Shown here piece after piece: positions 1 through 12,541 of a DNA stretch of 64,000 bases (position 1 is the stretch's first letter; every line of letters starts with the position of its first letter). The stretch is from Leucaena leucocephala (lineage: Eukaryota; Streptophyta; Magnoliopsida; Fabales; Fabaceae). The position numbers and the translations under genes were made by a program. A model generated the notes under the pieces. The model saw only the letters and a program-made list of their open reading frames with translations, searched no databases and was not told where the DNA came from. The stretch spans positions 21,399,568 through 21,463,567 of the forward strand of contig CM073542.1 in the NCBI GenBank assembly GCA_037074615.1, given 5' to 3'.

Positions 1-1953
1 AATAAATATATATGCATATAAGCATTTTGTTCGCTGTGAAGATATATCTATACATGTGCTGCATGGGTGAAATAAAGAGGAAAACAGAAGATTTTGTTTT
101 GCTAACATTATGGCTGGGTGTGTATGTATTGTGACTTTGCGCTTGTGCTGTGAAGATATAAATTGATGTGTGTGCGTGGTTATGCTGAAGGAGAGAAAAA
201 GGAGCAGAGGCATAAGATGTGTATGTGTATTAAGAGTATTAAGATTTTAAGAAAGACGGTAATTAATGGAATTAGTGAATGAAATAGCATTTGGAACAAT
301 TGTTGGTATCATTGGAATCTGATTCATATGTGTGGAAAATTTTAGTTGAAGGAAAGAAAGGGGTTATATTGCTATGCATGTCTGAGTGCGTGCAAATGAA
401 TTGGGAAACATTTGGGAAGGAGGCTTAGATCATTTTTTTCTAGGAATATATACACACATGCATATGTGTTACTGTTTTGGCTTGAGGTATAAGTATATAC
501 ATTATTGTCATGGTAGGAGCTTATGAATTGAGTTGTGGTTGTATGGTTGATAGTGTGTTATAGATTCAAATGATAGTCTAAGGATGATTGATTTCTGTGG
601 AAACTTTAAATAGAATGTTAATATATTGTTTCGGGATACCAGGGAATTGAGAAGTGAATGCAATCGAAGTTGTTGGGCTGAAAAGAGTAACGGTTTAGGA
701 GCGTGACAGGTGAGTGAATAACGTTCCCTAAAATTTACATTTTTCAAATGCATTATCATTTCAAATAATGAATTTCAAATATGGATTTCGAAAAGCAAGT
801 TTTACAAAAGTATGGTTTGAATCGTTAGAAATGATTTTCTTTCGATCGAATTACAAAAGATTATGATTATGCATGAAAATGGATAAAGAGGTTTTAGAAA
901 AAGATTTGACAGTGAACTGATGTTATTCATGAAATATTCCTACGTGAATTGCATATGTTTTTACAGTAACTTGATTTTGAATATTCATGCTGGGGTTTTT
1001 GAAATTCAAAGTGATTTTATCAATGATTATGATATTTGAAACGATTGAGATCATTACATGTGAAAAGGGCCCCACGCATGATAGAAACGTTTTAGGACGG
1101 AATACAGAACGCTGGTTGCTAACAGCAGTATTGTTAGTCCTTGGTGCACCTTGGTTACCCGAGCTCGATGGATTATACCGTGGGTTTCGTACTCGCGAAG
1201 GGTAGTGGTTGAGCTACCAGATTTCACCGTGGGTTTCGTACTCGCGAAGGGTAGTGGTTGAGCTACCAGATTTCACCGTGGGTTTCCTACTCGCGAAGGG
1301 TAGTGGTTGAGCTACCAGATTTCACCGTGAGTTTCATACTCACGAAGGTTAGTGGCCTTGAGCCACCGACAGTTAGCAGCTTCGAGCTGCCAGATCAGTT
1401 AGTTACCCTCGTGGACTGTGTATCCACGTCTGTTTTCATTCTGTTGAAGTCCTACAGAAAGATCACAATTTTGATCGGATTGTTTTAAATAGTTTATTGA
1501 AACAAATATTGCATATTGTTATTTTCCCCTGAAATACAAATGTTTACAGAAAGGTTTGCACCAGATTACGAAATATCATGAAATACATTTTCAATATGAT
1601 TGTGCATTGCTTATTTTCCGCATTGCTTAAATCATGTTTTTGGGACGTTATTCACGAGTAGATTTTTGGCTTCAGATAGTGCAGGTGACCCTAATCCTCT
1701 GGCTGAGCAGTAAAGGGCCTCACTGTCGATCCGAAGCATTGTTTGACAGATATTACTTTTGATGTAATTACTTTCTTAAGAACTTGTATTATTTTGGAAA
1801 GGCTAATGCTCCACATAAACTTTAGAAAATATTTCGTATGATTTTGAAAAACATTATGAAAACTTTAAACGATGTATTTGAGGTTTTAGGCTTTCGGAAT
1901 ATGAAACTATTCATATTCCGTGCCGGTCACGGGCCAAATTTCAGGACGTGACA
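1..1953 (+). mobile_element. 5' LTR (3' two-thirds) of Ty3/gypsy element E1
   Basis: Base 1 matches base 5344 of the downstream LTR and the two run in parallel to their ends at 1953 and 7295 (1953 versus 1952 bp), with only scattered substitutions seen by eye, so this is the 5' LTR of one recent element. About 1.24 kb of the LTR lies before the window. It ends in GTGACA and is followed by a primer-binding site. It holds the tandem hairpin array (about 1166-1370) and a consensus splice donor at 709/710. Small open frames here have no family signature and I do not regard them as genes. Confidence 0.93.
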
Positions 1954-1956
1954 GTT

Positions 1957-1969
1957 TGGTATCAGACCC
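1957..1969 (+). promoter_or_regulatory. Primer-binding site, initiator tRNA-Met
   Basis: TGGTATCAGACCC begins three bases after the LTR end. The plant initiator tRNA-Met complement is TGGTATCAGAGCC, so there is one mismatch. This is the usual primer for plant Ty3/gypsy elements. The opposite-strand element at 19358-29013 has the perfect version, also after a GTT spacer. Confidence 0.9.
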
Positions 1970-2162
1970 AAAAGTTTTTCTATGGCTAAGTGGAGCAGGG
2001 ATACTTCGGTGGGGTCTCAATTATTGTTATGAACCCGGGCATAACTATAGTTGAGGCATTTCTGAAGGTCTCTAAAAGAAATTCAAAAGTGGTGTTTTCT
2101 TATGATTTCAGAAACGTATTTTTCTTAAAACTAAATATTTTCTATGTTTAATGAAGAGTTAA

Positions 2163-3492
2163 ATACCGCCTAGACGTGTACCATCTAGAGGGAGCTCTAG
2201 GGTTTCGGATCAAGGCTCTGCTCAGCGAAGTGATGTGCCTCCTCGAGGTCGAGGACAGGGTCGTAGGGGAGCTAGGGTTCGGGGAAGTCGACCCCTTCGG
2301 GAAATTTTATCTAGGCAGAACCATCTCCTCCACAGTCTCATGAGATCTCGTCGTCCTCTAGGCACGGGACTCAAGTAGAAAACCCCAGGTTATAGAGGAA
2401 GAATCTATAGTGGTCAGGCTATCAGAGTTCATTAAGTTGGATCCTCCGAAGTTCTCAGGGTTTGACTCTCGAGAGGAACCCATGGAGTTCCTAGAAGGAA
2501 TTGAGAAGAGATGCCGAGCTTTGAGATGCCCAGATGTGCAATATGTGGAGTTTGCCTTGTTTCGACTTGAGGGGATTGCGAATGCCTGGAGTAAGACAGT
2601 ACCAGGATTTCAGGGGGATAGAGTACCATTAGTGTCATGGGTGGATTTTAAAGATATTTTCCTGAAACGTTTTCTTCCCCAGAGCAAGAAGGATGCTAGA
2701 GTTAAAGAATTTCTTCTGTTAAAGTGTACTTCTGGGATGTCTGTTGCTGAGTATGATAGAAGATTCACAGAACTTTCATCATATGCATCTACCTTGATCC
2801 CATCAGAGAGGGATAGGATTGGCAGGTTTATTCAGGGATTGCCGATACATATTCATGATGCTGTGGCCCCGATACTGAACCATTTTGCCTCTTACGCTGA
2901 TGTGGTTGACTGTGCTTTGAGAATTGAGTTACGACACGTGGAAGAAGATGAGGTTTCTAAGAAACAGAAGACTGGAAACGGGAAGTTCCCAGGCACTTCA
3001 TTTAAAGGGAACTGTTCTCAGGGCCAACCCTCGTCTTTTGCTATGTAGACTGCGCCCATACCTCATGGATCTTCGATGGGTGTTTCTAGCCCGATACCTA
3101 ACTTTGGAGGTGTTAAACCTCAATCTGGGGCGAGCCATTCAAACTATTCCAGATCTCTTTGCGATATGTGTGGGAAATATCATTCTGGAGTTTGTTTTAA
3201 GACCTTGGGGGCATGTTATGGGTGTGGACAACAGGGTCACCTAAAAAGAGATTGTCCGTTGGCTCAAACTACTTCGAGCTATGGATCAGCTCGACCTTTT
3301 CCTCACCCTGCTACTTTCGCAACTCCGTCCATTGGGACAACTGCCTCAACGGGTAGAGGTACATCTGAACGACCTCCGAAGAGTAGAGCACAACCTTTTT
3401 CAGGAGAGGGACAAGCTAGGGTGTATGCAATGGCTAGGCAAGATGCTCGGGCCTCAAATGACGTGGTCACAGGTATTATCACTTTATGTTAA
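2163..3492 (+). pseudogene. Degenerate gag of element E1 (chromovirus type)
   Basis: Gag packages retroelement RNA. A basic start resembling the plant chromovirus Gag N-terminus (PPRRVPSRG) begins at 2163, but the expected ATG reads ATA, and a frame change is needed before about 2360. From about 2360 to 3492 one frame is open except for a single TAG at 3046-3048. The capsid-like region holds PPKFSG and related blocks. Near 3160-3260 lie a non-canonical CX2CX3HX3C knuckle and then a canonical CX2CX4HX4C zinc knuckle (CYGCGQQGHLKRDC). The order fits the Tekay/Del branch. It cannot give a full Gag without stop readthrough and frame correction. Confidence 0.88.
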
Positions 3493-4088
3493 AAAAAAAA
3501 CTTATGTATTGCTTAAGTCGGGATTGACACATTCTTATATTTTGAGATATTTTGCTAAGATGTTGACTTGTTGGTACTTGATATGATTGACTTCGATGTG
3601 ATTTTGGGCATAGATTGGTTAGCTTCATGTTATGCTACTGTTGATTGTTATTTGAAGGTGATTAAGTTTAATATTCCGGGGAAAACTTTATTTGTGATGC
3701 AAGGGAATGAAGTAGAGAAACTAACTAACTTGATCTCTGTTTTAAAAGCCAAACGAATATTGGCTATAGATGTTTAGTTGTAGTTCAAGATGTTGACAGG
3801 CCTATTATCAGTTTAAACCAAATTCCTGTTGTTCAAGAATTTCCTAACATCTTTCCGGAGGTATTGCCAGATTTACCCCTAGATAGAGAGATAGAATTTG
3901 GTATGGACGTCATTATGGACAAGTCAAGAAGTTGTGATTGAAACAGGTTCCTTCGGTGAAGGTGTTTGACGTAACCCTTCAAAGGAAGAAGCCCATTTTA
4001 GAAAAGAAGAGTGAGATGCGGATCAAGTGCCCACATTTATTCAAGGACTAAGGTGAGCGTATTTCCAAAATTCGGAGGACCGAATTTC
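3493..4088 (+). pseudogene. Collapsed pol remnant of E1: protease, start of RT, last residues of pol
   Basis: Protease-region blocks survive in several frames, notably FDVILGIDWLASCYATVDC at about 3592-3648, followed by the block that normally opens reverse transcriptase (FPNIFPEVLPDLPLDREIEF, about 3840-3899). The sequence then jumps within a few dozen bases to what looks like the extreme C-terminus of pol (EMRIKCPHLFKD, stop near 4050). Reverse transcriptase, RNase H and integrase, normally over 2 kb, are missing. E1 is therefore a deletion derivative that could move only with proteins supplied in trans. Confidence 0.85.
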
Positions 4089-4103
4089 TTAAGAGGGGAA
4101 GAA
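4089..4103 (+). promoter_or_regulatory. Polypurine tract of E1
   Basis: Purine-rich AAGAGGGGAAGAA lies directly before the 3' LTR start TGTCATGG. It primes plus-strand DNA synthesis. The same tract is present in reverse complement at 22876-22890 in element E2. Confidence 0.88.
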
Positions 4104-7100
4104 TGTCATGGCTCAGGAATTTTCAAAAAAAAAAACAAAAAAAAAGAAAAAAAAAATTAGTAAAAGAATATATATATATATTTATTTGGTTCAGGAAATG
4201 TCAATGGGAGCATGTTAGCAGAGTGGTCCAAACGGCGGAGGAAGAATTCTATGGTCTCGTGTTCGAACCCTGGCAGTTGCAAGAGTGGAGGTTTTATTTT
4301 TCTTTTTAGGCAGGCGAAATTACCAAAATACCCTTCGCTCTTTTAAGCCTTGCAGACACCGTACTCCTCGCCATTTCCTTCTCTGTTTCCTTTTCAGCGG
4401 CGCAGGCGGTAGAGGCGGTGACAGAAGCATCACGCCATGGGAGAGCCGGTGCCGTGCGACTAGATGCTGCTACCGCATTGTTCTGTCAGCGCCTCTGCTG
4501 AGTCGTCATAGTGTGTATTGTCGCATCATTGGCAGGCTCCACTGGGTTGATAAATGGAGACGGAAAGGGAGGAGGAAAGGAAAAGAGAGGCTTCGCGTTA
4601 GGGGAGTTCTGTCGCTGCCGTGACACCTATCGCCGTGCAATGGCCTGTTTCTTCTGTCGGTGATGCCAATTTCTCCTACTGCCGCAAGTTTTTTTTCTTT
4701 CCCAGAGAAACAGTGTGTGTAGAGGGAGAGTGATGGTGGAAGATAGTGAACTCTTAGTGCTGTCAAGATAGTATTCAGAGAGTAGAGACTTATCTTGTGT
4801 GGTCGTCGATCGCTTAAGGTAAATTCTGGGATTTTCTGTCTTCACCTCTGGCACCCCTGTTTCTGTTCTCTTCTGTTTGAGCCGTCGAGAGAAAAATGGA
4901 AATTGATGAGGTATTTGCTTTAGGGGTTTCCAGATTCTGAGTTGCGGGCCTTAAGAGCATTAACCCATCGTTCCTTATTGTGTTGGCGGCGAATTGCTTC
5001 TGGTGGTTAAGGTATGCGTTCTGTAGCTAAAGACATCATAATTAGAAGACGCTGTCAGGGAAAATGGTCACTGGTTTGGTTTTAGGAAAAGTTTTATGAA
5101 TGCTCGCCTTGTGTGCTGTGTATTGGGTCATTGTTTTGTTAAGGGTGTTGATGCCAGGAATAATTTTTCAATTCAGGGGTCTCTGTGCTCACGGGTTCTG
5201 TGAAAGAAATGCAAGTGTGTGTGTGCTGTGATGCTAGCTGGTGGTTTTGGGGCTGGTTAGGGAGATTGGTATGTGCGCATATATGTATGCATGTGCAGAT
5301 ATATATATACTGTTTAAGGCACGACTGTTTTGGGTTGAATCTAAATAAATATATATGCATATAAGCATTTTGTTCGCTGTGAAGATATATCTATACATGT
5401 GCTGCATGGGTGAAATAAAGAGGAAAACAGAAGATTTTGTTTTGCTAACATTGTGGCTAGGTGTGTATGTATTGTGACTTGCGCTTGTGCTGTGAAGATA
5501 TAAATTGATGTGTGTGCGTGGTTATGCTGAAGGAGAGAAAAAGGAGCAGAGGCATAAGATGTGTATGTGTATTAAGAGTATTAAGATTTTAAGAAAGACG
5601 GTAATTAATGGAATTAGTGAATGAAATAGCATTTGGAACAATTATTGGTATCATTGGAATCTGATTCATATGTGTGCAAAATTTTAGTTGAAGGAAAGAA
5701 AGGGGTTATATTGCTATGCATGTCTGAGTGCGTGCAAATGAATTGGGAAACATTTGGGAAGGAGGCTTAGATCATTTTTTTTCTAGGAATATATACACAC
5801 GTGCATATGTGTTACTATTTTGGTTTGAGGTATAAGTATATACATTATTGTCATGGTAGGAGCTTATGAATTGAGTTGTGGTTGTATGGTTGATAGTGTG
5901 TTATAGATTGAAATGATAGTCTAAGGATGATTGATTTTTGTGGAAACTTTAAATAGAATGTTAATATATTATTTCGGGATACCAGGGAATTGAGAAGTGA
6001 ATGTAATCGAAGTTGTTGGGCTGAAAAGAGTAACGGTTTAGGAGCGTGACAGGTGAGTGAATAACGTTCCCTAAAATTTACATTTTTCAAATGCATTATC
6101 ATTTCAAATAATGAATTTCAAATATGGATTTCGAAAAGCAAGTTTTACAAAAGTATGGTTTGAATCGTTAGAAATGATTTTCTTTCGATCGAATTACAAA
6201 AGATTATGATTATGCATGAAAATGGATAAAGAGGTTTTAGAAAAAGATTTGACAGTGAACTGATGTTATTCATGAAATATTCCTACGTGAATTGCATATG
6301 TTTTTACAGTAACTTGATTTTGAATATTCATGCTGGGTTTTTGAAATTCAAAGTGATTTTATCAATGATTATGATATTTGAAACGATTGAGATCATTACA
6401 TGTGAAAAGGGCCCCACGCATGATGGAAATGTTTTAGGACGGAATACAGAACGCTGGTTGCTAACAGCAGTACTGTTAGTCCTTGGTGCACCTTGGTTAC
6501 CCTAGCTCGATGGATTATACCGTGGGTTTCGTAATCGCGAAGGGTAGTGGTTGAGCTACCAGATTTCACCGTGGGTTTCGTACTCGCGAAGGGTAGTGGT
6601 TGAGCTACCAGATTTCACCGTGGGTTTCGTACTCGCGAAGGGTAGTGGTTGAGCTACCAGATTTCACCATGAGTTTCGTACTCACGAAGGTTAGTGGCCT
6701 TGAGCCACCGACAGTTAGCAGCTTCGAGCTGCCAGATCGGTTAGTTACCCTCGTGGACTGTGTGTCCACGTCTGTTTTCATTCTGTTGAAGTCCTACAGA
6801 AAGATCACGGTTTTGATCGGATTGTTTTAAATAGTTTATTGAAACAAATATTGCATATTGTTATTTTCCCCTGAAATACAAATGTTTACAGAAAGGTTTG
6901 CACCAGATTACAAAATATCATGAAATACATTTTCAATATGATTGTGCATTGCTTATTTTCCGCATTGCTTAAATCATGTTTTTGGGACGTTATTCACGAG
7001 TAGATTTTTGGCTTCAGATAGTGCAGGTGACCCTAATCCTCCGGCTGAGCAGTAAAGGGCCTCGCTGTCGATCCGAAGCATTGTTTGACAGATATTACTT

Positions 7101-7295
7101 TTGATGTAATTACTTTCTTAAGAACTTGTATTATTTTGGAAAGGCTAATGCTCCACATAAACTTTAGAAAATATTTCGTATGATTTTGAAAAACATTATG
7201 AAAACTTTAAACGATGTATTTGAGGTTTTAGGTTTTCGGAATATGAAACTATTCATATTCCGTGCTGGTCACGGGCCAAATTTCAGGATGTGACA
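4104..7295 (+). mobile_element. 3' LTR of E1 (3192 bp)
   Basis: Starts TGTCATGG after the polypurine tract and ends GTGACA. It contains a tRNA-like A-box/B-box pair (about 4209-4281), TA-rich promoter-like stretches, a consensus donor AG/GTGAGT at 6052/6053 and the hairpin array at about 6509-6712. It is followed by GCAGG and then the continuation of an older LTR, so E1 sits inside another LTR. The matching upstream TSD is outside the window. Confidence 0.93.
4209..4281 (+). other. tRNA-like A-box/B-box segment in the E1 3' LTR
   Basis: TTAGCAGAGTGG (4215-4226) resembles a tRNA A box and GTTCGAACC (4261-4269) a B box, with 34 nt between them, close to a type I tRNA. The flanks pair only partly as an acceptor stem and the T stem is imperfect, so this is a tRNA-derived or tRNA-like region and not a functional tRNA gene. 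It starts about 105 bp inside the LTR. Equivalent segments occur in the other LTRs. Confidence 0.6.
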
Positions 7296-7571
7296 GCAGG
7301 TGACCCTAATCTTTCCGCTGAGTAGTGAAGAGCCTCGTTGCTAATCCGAAGCGTCGTTTTTGACAAAACTACTTTTGATGAAATTAACATTTAAAAGTGT
7401 TTGTATTATTTTGAAAAGAGGGTAAATGCTCCACCTAGTCTTTTGAAAAGTTTGTGTTTATTTTGAAAAATGTTATGGGAACTTTAAACGTTGTATTTGA
7501 GGTTTTAGCTTTCGGAATATGAAACTATTCATATTCCGTGCCGGTCACGGTCCAAATTTCGGGATGTGACA
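7296..7571 (+). mobile_element. 3' tail of an older related LTR
   Basis: Continues the conserved LTR text (CAGGTGACCCTAAT onward, including the TCCGAAGC block) to a GATGTGACA end. It diverges more from E1 than the two E1 LTRs do from each other. E1 inserted at the conserved GCAGGTGACC site, so the upstream part of this LTR lies beyond E1, outside the window. Confidence 0.85.
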
Positions 7572-7891
7572 TCTACACTCTCCTCTCTCCTATTTCTCCT
7601 CTCTCCTATTTATTCTCTACCCTCTCTCCTCTTTCATACTTTAATCAAATCATACCCTTTTTAGTAATTTATTAATATAAAAAGTGATTCTACTATTAAT
7701 CATCCAAACATCTCTATTTTCAAAATCTATTCTTCCCAAAATCTATTATTCCTAAAATCTATTCTCCAGAATCTATTCTTCCCAGAATCTATTCTCTCCA
7801 TAATCTATTCTCCAGAATATATTCTCTCTAAAATCTATTCTCCAGAAGCTAATCCAAACACACCATAAGAGGATTGATTGGAGAAGCTAAA
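7572..7891. repeat. Low-complexity CT-rich and AATCTATTCT-rich spacer
   Basis: CTCTCCTCTCTCC-type runs (7572-7640) are followed by irregular repeats of AATCTATTCTCCAGA/CCCA (7720-7850). No coding signal. From about 7868 it becomes the intergenic block also found at 39241 and 61603, into which the next LTR inserted. Confidence 0.6.
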
Positions 7892-8519
7892 TGTCACGTC
7901 CCAAAATTTGGACCGTGACCGGCACGAAATATGAATAGTTTTATATTCCGAAAGCCTAAAACCTCAAATACAACGTTTAAAGTTTCCATAACATCTTTCA
8001 AAATAAACACCACTTTTCTAAGGTCTATGTGGAGTATTTACCTTTTTATCAAAATAACACAAGTACTTAATAAAGATTAAAATCAATCTTGTTCAAAAAC
8101 AACGCTTCGGATCTGCGACGAGGCTCTGCACTGCTCAGCGGGAGGATTAGGGTCACCTGCACTATCTGAGGCCAAATAATCTACTCGTGAATAACGTCCC
8201 AAGAAAAAAAAATATGATTTAAAAGATTTCAGAAATAAACAATGCATAAACAAGTTTCAAACATCTCGTATTTCAATGCAAACTTTTCTGTAACCATTTT
8301 CTTTCAGGAAAAACAATTTGAAATAACTATTTCAAATCAGTAATCCTTTTAAGACCATAATCTTTCCGTAAATATTATTATTTCAGAGATTCAATTTGAA
8401 ATAACTATTTCAAATCAATCGTGTAAAACAATCTTTTCAAAAACTATAATATTTCTATAGGACTTCAACAGAACGAAAGCAGACGTGGACACACAGTCCA
8501 CGAGGGTAACTAACCAATC

Positions 8520-8800
8520 TGGTAGCTCGAAGCTACTAACTGTCGGTGGCTCAAGGCTACTAACCTTCACGAGTACGAAACCCATGGTGAAATCTGGTAG
8601 CTTAGCCACTACCCTTCGTGAGTACAAAACCCACGGTGAAATCTAGTAGCTCAACCACTACCCTTCGCGAGTACGAAACCCACGGTGAAATCTGGTAGCT
8701 CAACCACTACCCTTCGCGAGTACGAAACCCACGGTGAAATCTGGTAGCTCAACCACTACCCTTCGCGAGTACAAAACCCATGGTGAAATCCATCGAGCTC
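8520..8800 (-). repeat. Tandem units of about 49-50 bp with hairpins in the solo LTR
   Basis: About five units, each carrying GGTAG...CTACC (reverse-complement reading) around the text GGTTGAG, next to a CTCGCGAAGG block. Same family as the arrays at 1166-1370, 6509-6712 and 32669-33109. Confidence 0.8.
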
Positions 8801-11040
8801 GGGTAACCAAGGTGCACCAAGGACTAACAGTACTACTGTTAGCAACCAGCGTTCTGTATTCCATCCTTTCTAAAACCTTTCCATCATGCATGGGGTTTAT
8901 TTCACATATAATAATATCAACCGTTTCAATGCTATAACCATTGGTAAAAACCAATTTGAATTTCAAAAACCCCATCATGTATATTAAAATCAAGTTACTA
9001 TAAAATCATATGAAATTCGCATAAGAATATATTTCATAAATAACATCAGTTCAATGCAACTTTTGCCAAACTCTTTTCAAAAAGCTTATTCATCCATTTT
9101 CATACATAATCATAATTCTTTTATAAACCAATCGAAAGAAAATCATTTCTAACGATTTAAACCATACTTTCATAAAATTTGCTTTTCATAATTCATATTT
9201 GAAATTCAACATTTGAAATGACAATGCATTTGAAAATATAAATTTTTGGGAACGTTATTCATTCATCTGCCACGCTTCTAAACTGTTACTCTTTTTGCCA
9301 ATAACTTCCGGTTGTTCTCGCTTCTAAATTCCCTGGTATCCCGAAATAACATATCAACATTCTATTCAACGTTTCAACATAAATAATCAGCCTTGATCTA
9401 ATATTTCAACTAATTACATACCATTAACCAATTGCTTCTATAATCTATACCCCAATCAATTCAATTACTTATTCCTTTCTTGCCACTTCCAAAACTATCA
9501 CTTTGAGTTTAACTCTTAACTTGAATATTCCTTTAGTTTCTAAACTTACTTGTTATCTTCAAATATAGCTTAGAGTTTACTTTACTCTATTCCTTCTTTG
9601 AATCTCATTTCAATTATCAACTCTATAAAGCTTCAAATCAACACTTAGAACCCTTTAAACATATTTCAAATGAGATTTATAAATATAATTCTCTTATTTC
9701 ATATTATGGTACCTTAAAACAATAGGTCTTAATAAATTTCAGCTCTTTAAATTTAGCCCAACTAACACTTGTCTTCATACATTAAACCACATTCATATCT
9801 TACATTTCTTTAGGTAAATATGTCCTCTTTAATACCTTTCAAGTCCTGTTCAATTTACGCTCAAAATTTCAGCTCATTATCACTGCTTAAAACCCACCAA
9901 AAGCAATATAGATACAAACACATGCTGTCAACATAACTCCCCGTGGCAGCAGCAACGAAATACATATATACATATCATATCTACCATCATCTTCTTCAAG
10001 ATTAACGTACATACACACCATAACAACAACCCATACTTTAAAACATCATTGATCCTTCATTCCTCACTCATTTGTCCCTTCATCCATCGTCTCATATATA
10101 TATTTCCATAACAGTAGCTTATTTATATATATACATATGTATTCAGTTTTAGCGTCTTCTTCCTCTCTCTTTTTTTTAAAGCTACATTGCACACCATCAT
10201 ATTCTGATCTTGAATCACAGCAGCACAGTTTATACATACATATATATATATATTAGAACAATAGCAATGGCGTCCTCAGATCTTCTTCCCTATTTTCTAT
10301 TGTTGTTTTTTTTTCTCCAACCCATAACAGCAACTAAGGTATATACATATGTATATATGCCATCAAACAGCCCACTTACTGAAGCATAGTCATCTCTTTG
10401 TTTTTTTTTCAAATAGCTACAGTGTACTTCAACCTTAACATGTGTAGCTCAAAGGAAATAATGGCTAAAGGAGGCATAGGGTACTTACCATACATCCCTC
10501 ACGGTGGCCTTCAGTAGCCACAGCTCGCTGGACCTTACAGCTTACGGCAATCGGGAAGAAGAGGTTAAAGATATAGACTTGCTACAGTACCTATATGCAT
10601 TTGACAGCGAAGAAAATTAGAAATGGCGCTCACCGACAGCATAACAACTGATAGAGGACTACCAAAAATGTGCTTTAATGGTGGCTAGTGACACTTCTTC
10701 CTCTCCAGCAGCTCACGGATGCACCTCCCTCAACCCTCGCTTCGTTCTTCGCTGTAGATGGAAACTGCAAGGGATAAAATAGCTTCTGCGGTAACATCCC
10801 TACAGCAAAGAAACTGACTGAAGCAAGGTGGTGGCAGCGTCTGGTCACACGGTAACAGACTTCGCGTGGCGTGAAGCTTTCATCCTTCTATGATCTCTAA
10901 TTGTCTTCCTTCCTCTGCTTCAGCTGACACCCGAAGGAAAATGAAAAAGGAAAGTATGGTTTCTGAATAATAGGTAAGAGGGACATTTCAGTAATGTCAC
11001 ACGCCTCAAAAAATAAAATCTCTCCTTTCCAGCTGCTGGG

Positions 11041-11094
11041 ATTCGAATCATGCACCACAGGATTAATTACAATGCCATAAACCACTCAGCTAAG
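11041..11094 (-). other. tRNA-like A-box/B-box segment in the solo LTR
   Basis: Reading the minus strand, TTAGCTGAGTGG (11082-11093) is followed 32 nt later by GATTCGAATCCC. Same position and direction relative to the LTR start as in the other LTRs. Confidence 0.6.
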
Positions 11095-11187
11095 AACTTC
11101 CTCATGAAATTTCACTCTAAGAAAATATATATACATCATCTTAAATTAATTTTATATCTGTGAAAATTTCAGGGCCATTACACTAAA

Positions 11188-12541
11188 CTAATATGTTAGA
11201 GATGCTAAAGCATAATAGGATAATAGGTGGGTCCCATGGGAGATTTTTCGGGAAAATTCCTGAAGCGGAGATGGTCTCGTATCAGCCCGTCAAGTGGGGT
11301 AAAAGCTTGCAGTAGACCTGTTTCATGACACCTAGGGCTAACACTAATAAAGATCTCCGAAGTTTTGATTTGGAAGAGCAATGAATTTAAAAATTAAATA
11401 CTTAATAACAGATAAATACTATTCCTCTTTTCTTAAAAATAAAAAATTAATTTATAATATAAATTATATTATAAACTAAATTCTATATTTAAAAATAGAA
11501 AAAAAATAAAAAAAATATGAAAAGCATATAAATCTCTCTAAATTTTAAGTTTAATTTTTAATAGGTGACCATAAAATTTAAAATTAAATAATTAATAATA
11601 AAATTTAATAAATAGAATAAAAAATAAAATGTTTCCTTAGAATAGGAGAGGGGAAGACTTTGCTCGTCAACTTTAATTTTTTATTTTTATTTTTAAATTT
11701 TCGTTTTTCCTCACACCAAAGGGTCAAGGCCTCTTGCCCATTTCACTTTCATGGAATTTATGTAGACGGAAAACCACAAATATGTCGGTGATAATCACAA
11801 GGTTCTATCCAATGGTTCCAGTCACATTGGCAAGGGATTTTCATTGGCCTTGACCTAGTCAAATCATGCAAAACACTGAGAAGGGATTTTCATCCCATAC
11901 TCTTCAAAACATTTTTCAAATAACAACATCAACGGTTTGTAAAATACTTTAACATCCTTTACTTTTTTTTAATAATTATACGGGCCTCCCTCTTTTTTAA
12001 AAATATATATTTAAAATTTCAAACGGTTAATTCTATTAAGAATATTTTTTAAAGTTATATTTTAGATTAAAATTTATATTTAAATAAATTTTATTTACTA
12101 GATTATCCTTCATCATACTAAATCTTAAATTGCTAATTTTGACAAAAACATATTTTAAGAGAACTTAAGAGTTTTATTTTTTTTCCTTAATTGTTTTTTC
12201 CTTTTGTAAATATAGCTATTTATTTAATGTTTTTATCATATTGGACAGAAGTTTAAATAATTTAGTTGATGCATGGATAAAAGAATTATTTTATTAATTC
12301 TTTTAATAAACATATACAGTGTGTTTTATAAATGTTCGTATATATGTTTGAACTATATTTTTCGCCATTTAAAATAAATTGAAATTAATATGATGAAAAC
12401 TTAAAATTACAAAATTTTAAAACATAATCAAAATTAATAAATTGTAGAACAGATAGAGCCATCAAAACGGCCTGTTCTCGGGCTCTATATGTTGACAATA
12501 TGAGTAGTTTTATGAACTTAAACTAATTTTAATTAATTTAT
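11188..12541. other. AT-rich intergenic block, first of three copies
   Basis: No gene seen. The block recurs at about 49760-51022 and 61640-62913. It contains a less AT-rich segment (about 11700-11940) conserved in four places (also 48080-48345, 50190-50450 and 62080-62335). Homopolymer-rich A/T tracts fill the rest. Confidence 0.7.

Larger units (their letters stand above)
7892..11182 (-). mobile_element. Solo LTR on the minus strand (3291 bp)
   Basis: Bounded by TGTCACGTCC on the left and CCATTACA on the right (reverse complement TG...CA), with the 5-bp TSD CTAAA at 7887-7891 and 11183-11187. The empty site survives at 39260-39275 and 61620-61632. There is no primer site, polypurine tract or gag/pol, so this is a solo LTR left by LTR-LTR recombination. 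It contains the hairpin array (8520-8800) and a tRNA-like segment (11041-11094). Its conserved donor is mutated (GT to AT, near 9265). Confidence 0.92.

Noticed and set aside
1166..1370. CRISPR-like array
   Set aside because: Units are contiguous 49-bp tandem repeats without unique spacers, inside a plant LTR.
1..1500. Small open frames shared by several LTRs (for example 508-759, 987-1205, 1258-1488 and equivalents at 5851, 6263, 6600, 19828, 25965, 56109)
   Set aside because: They recur only because the LTR recurs. They lack motifs, cross the 49-bp tandem hairpin units, and have different starts and lengths in each copy.
4209..4281. A functional tRNA gene
   Set aside because: A and B boxes are present, but acceptor-stem pairing is poor in all LTR copies and the middle sequence does not fold consistently with an anticodon arm. 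Reported as tRNA-like only.
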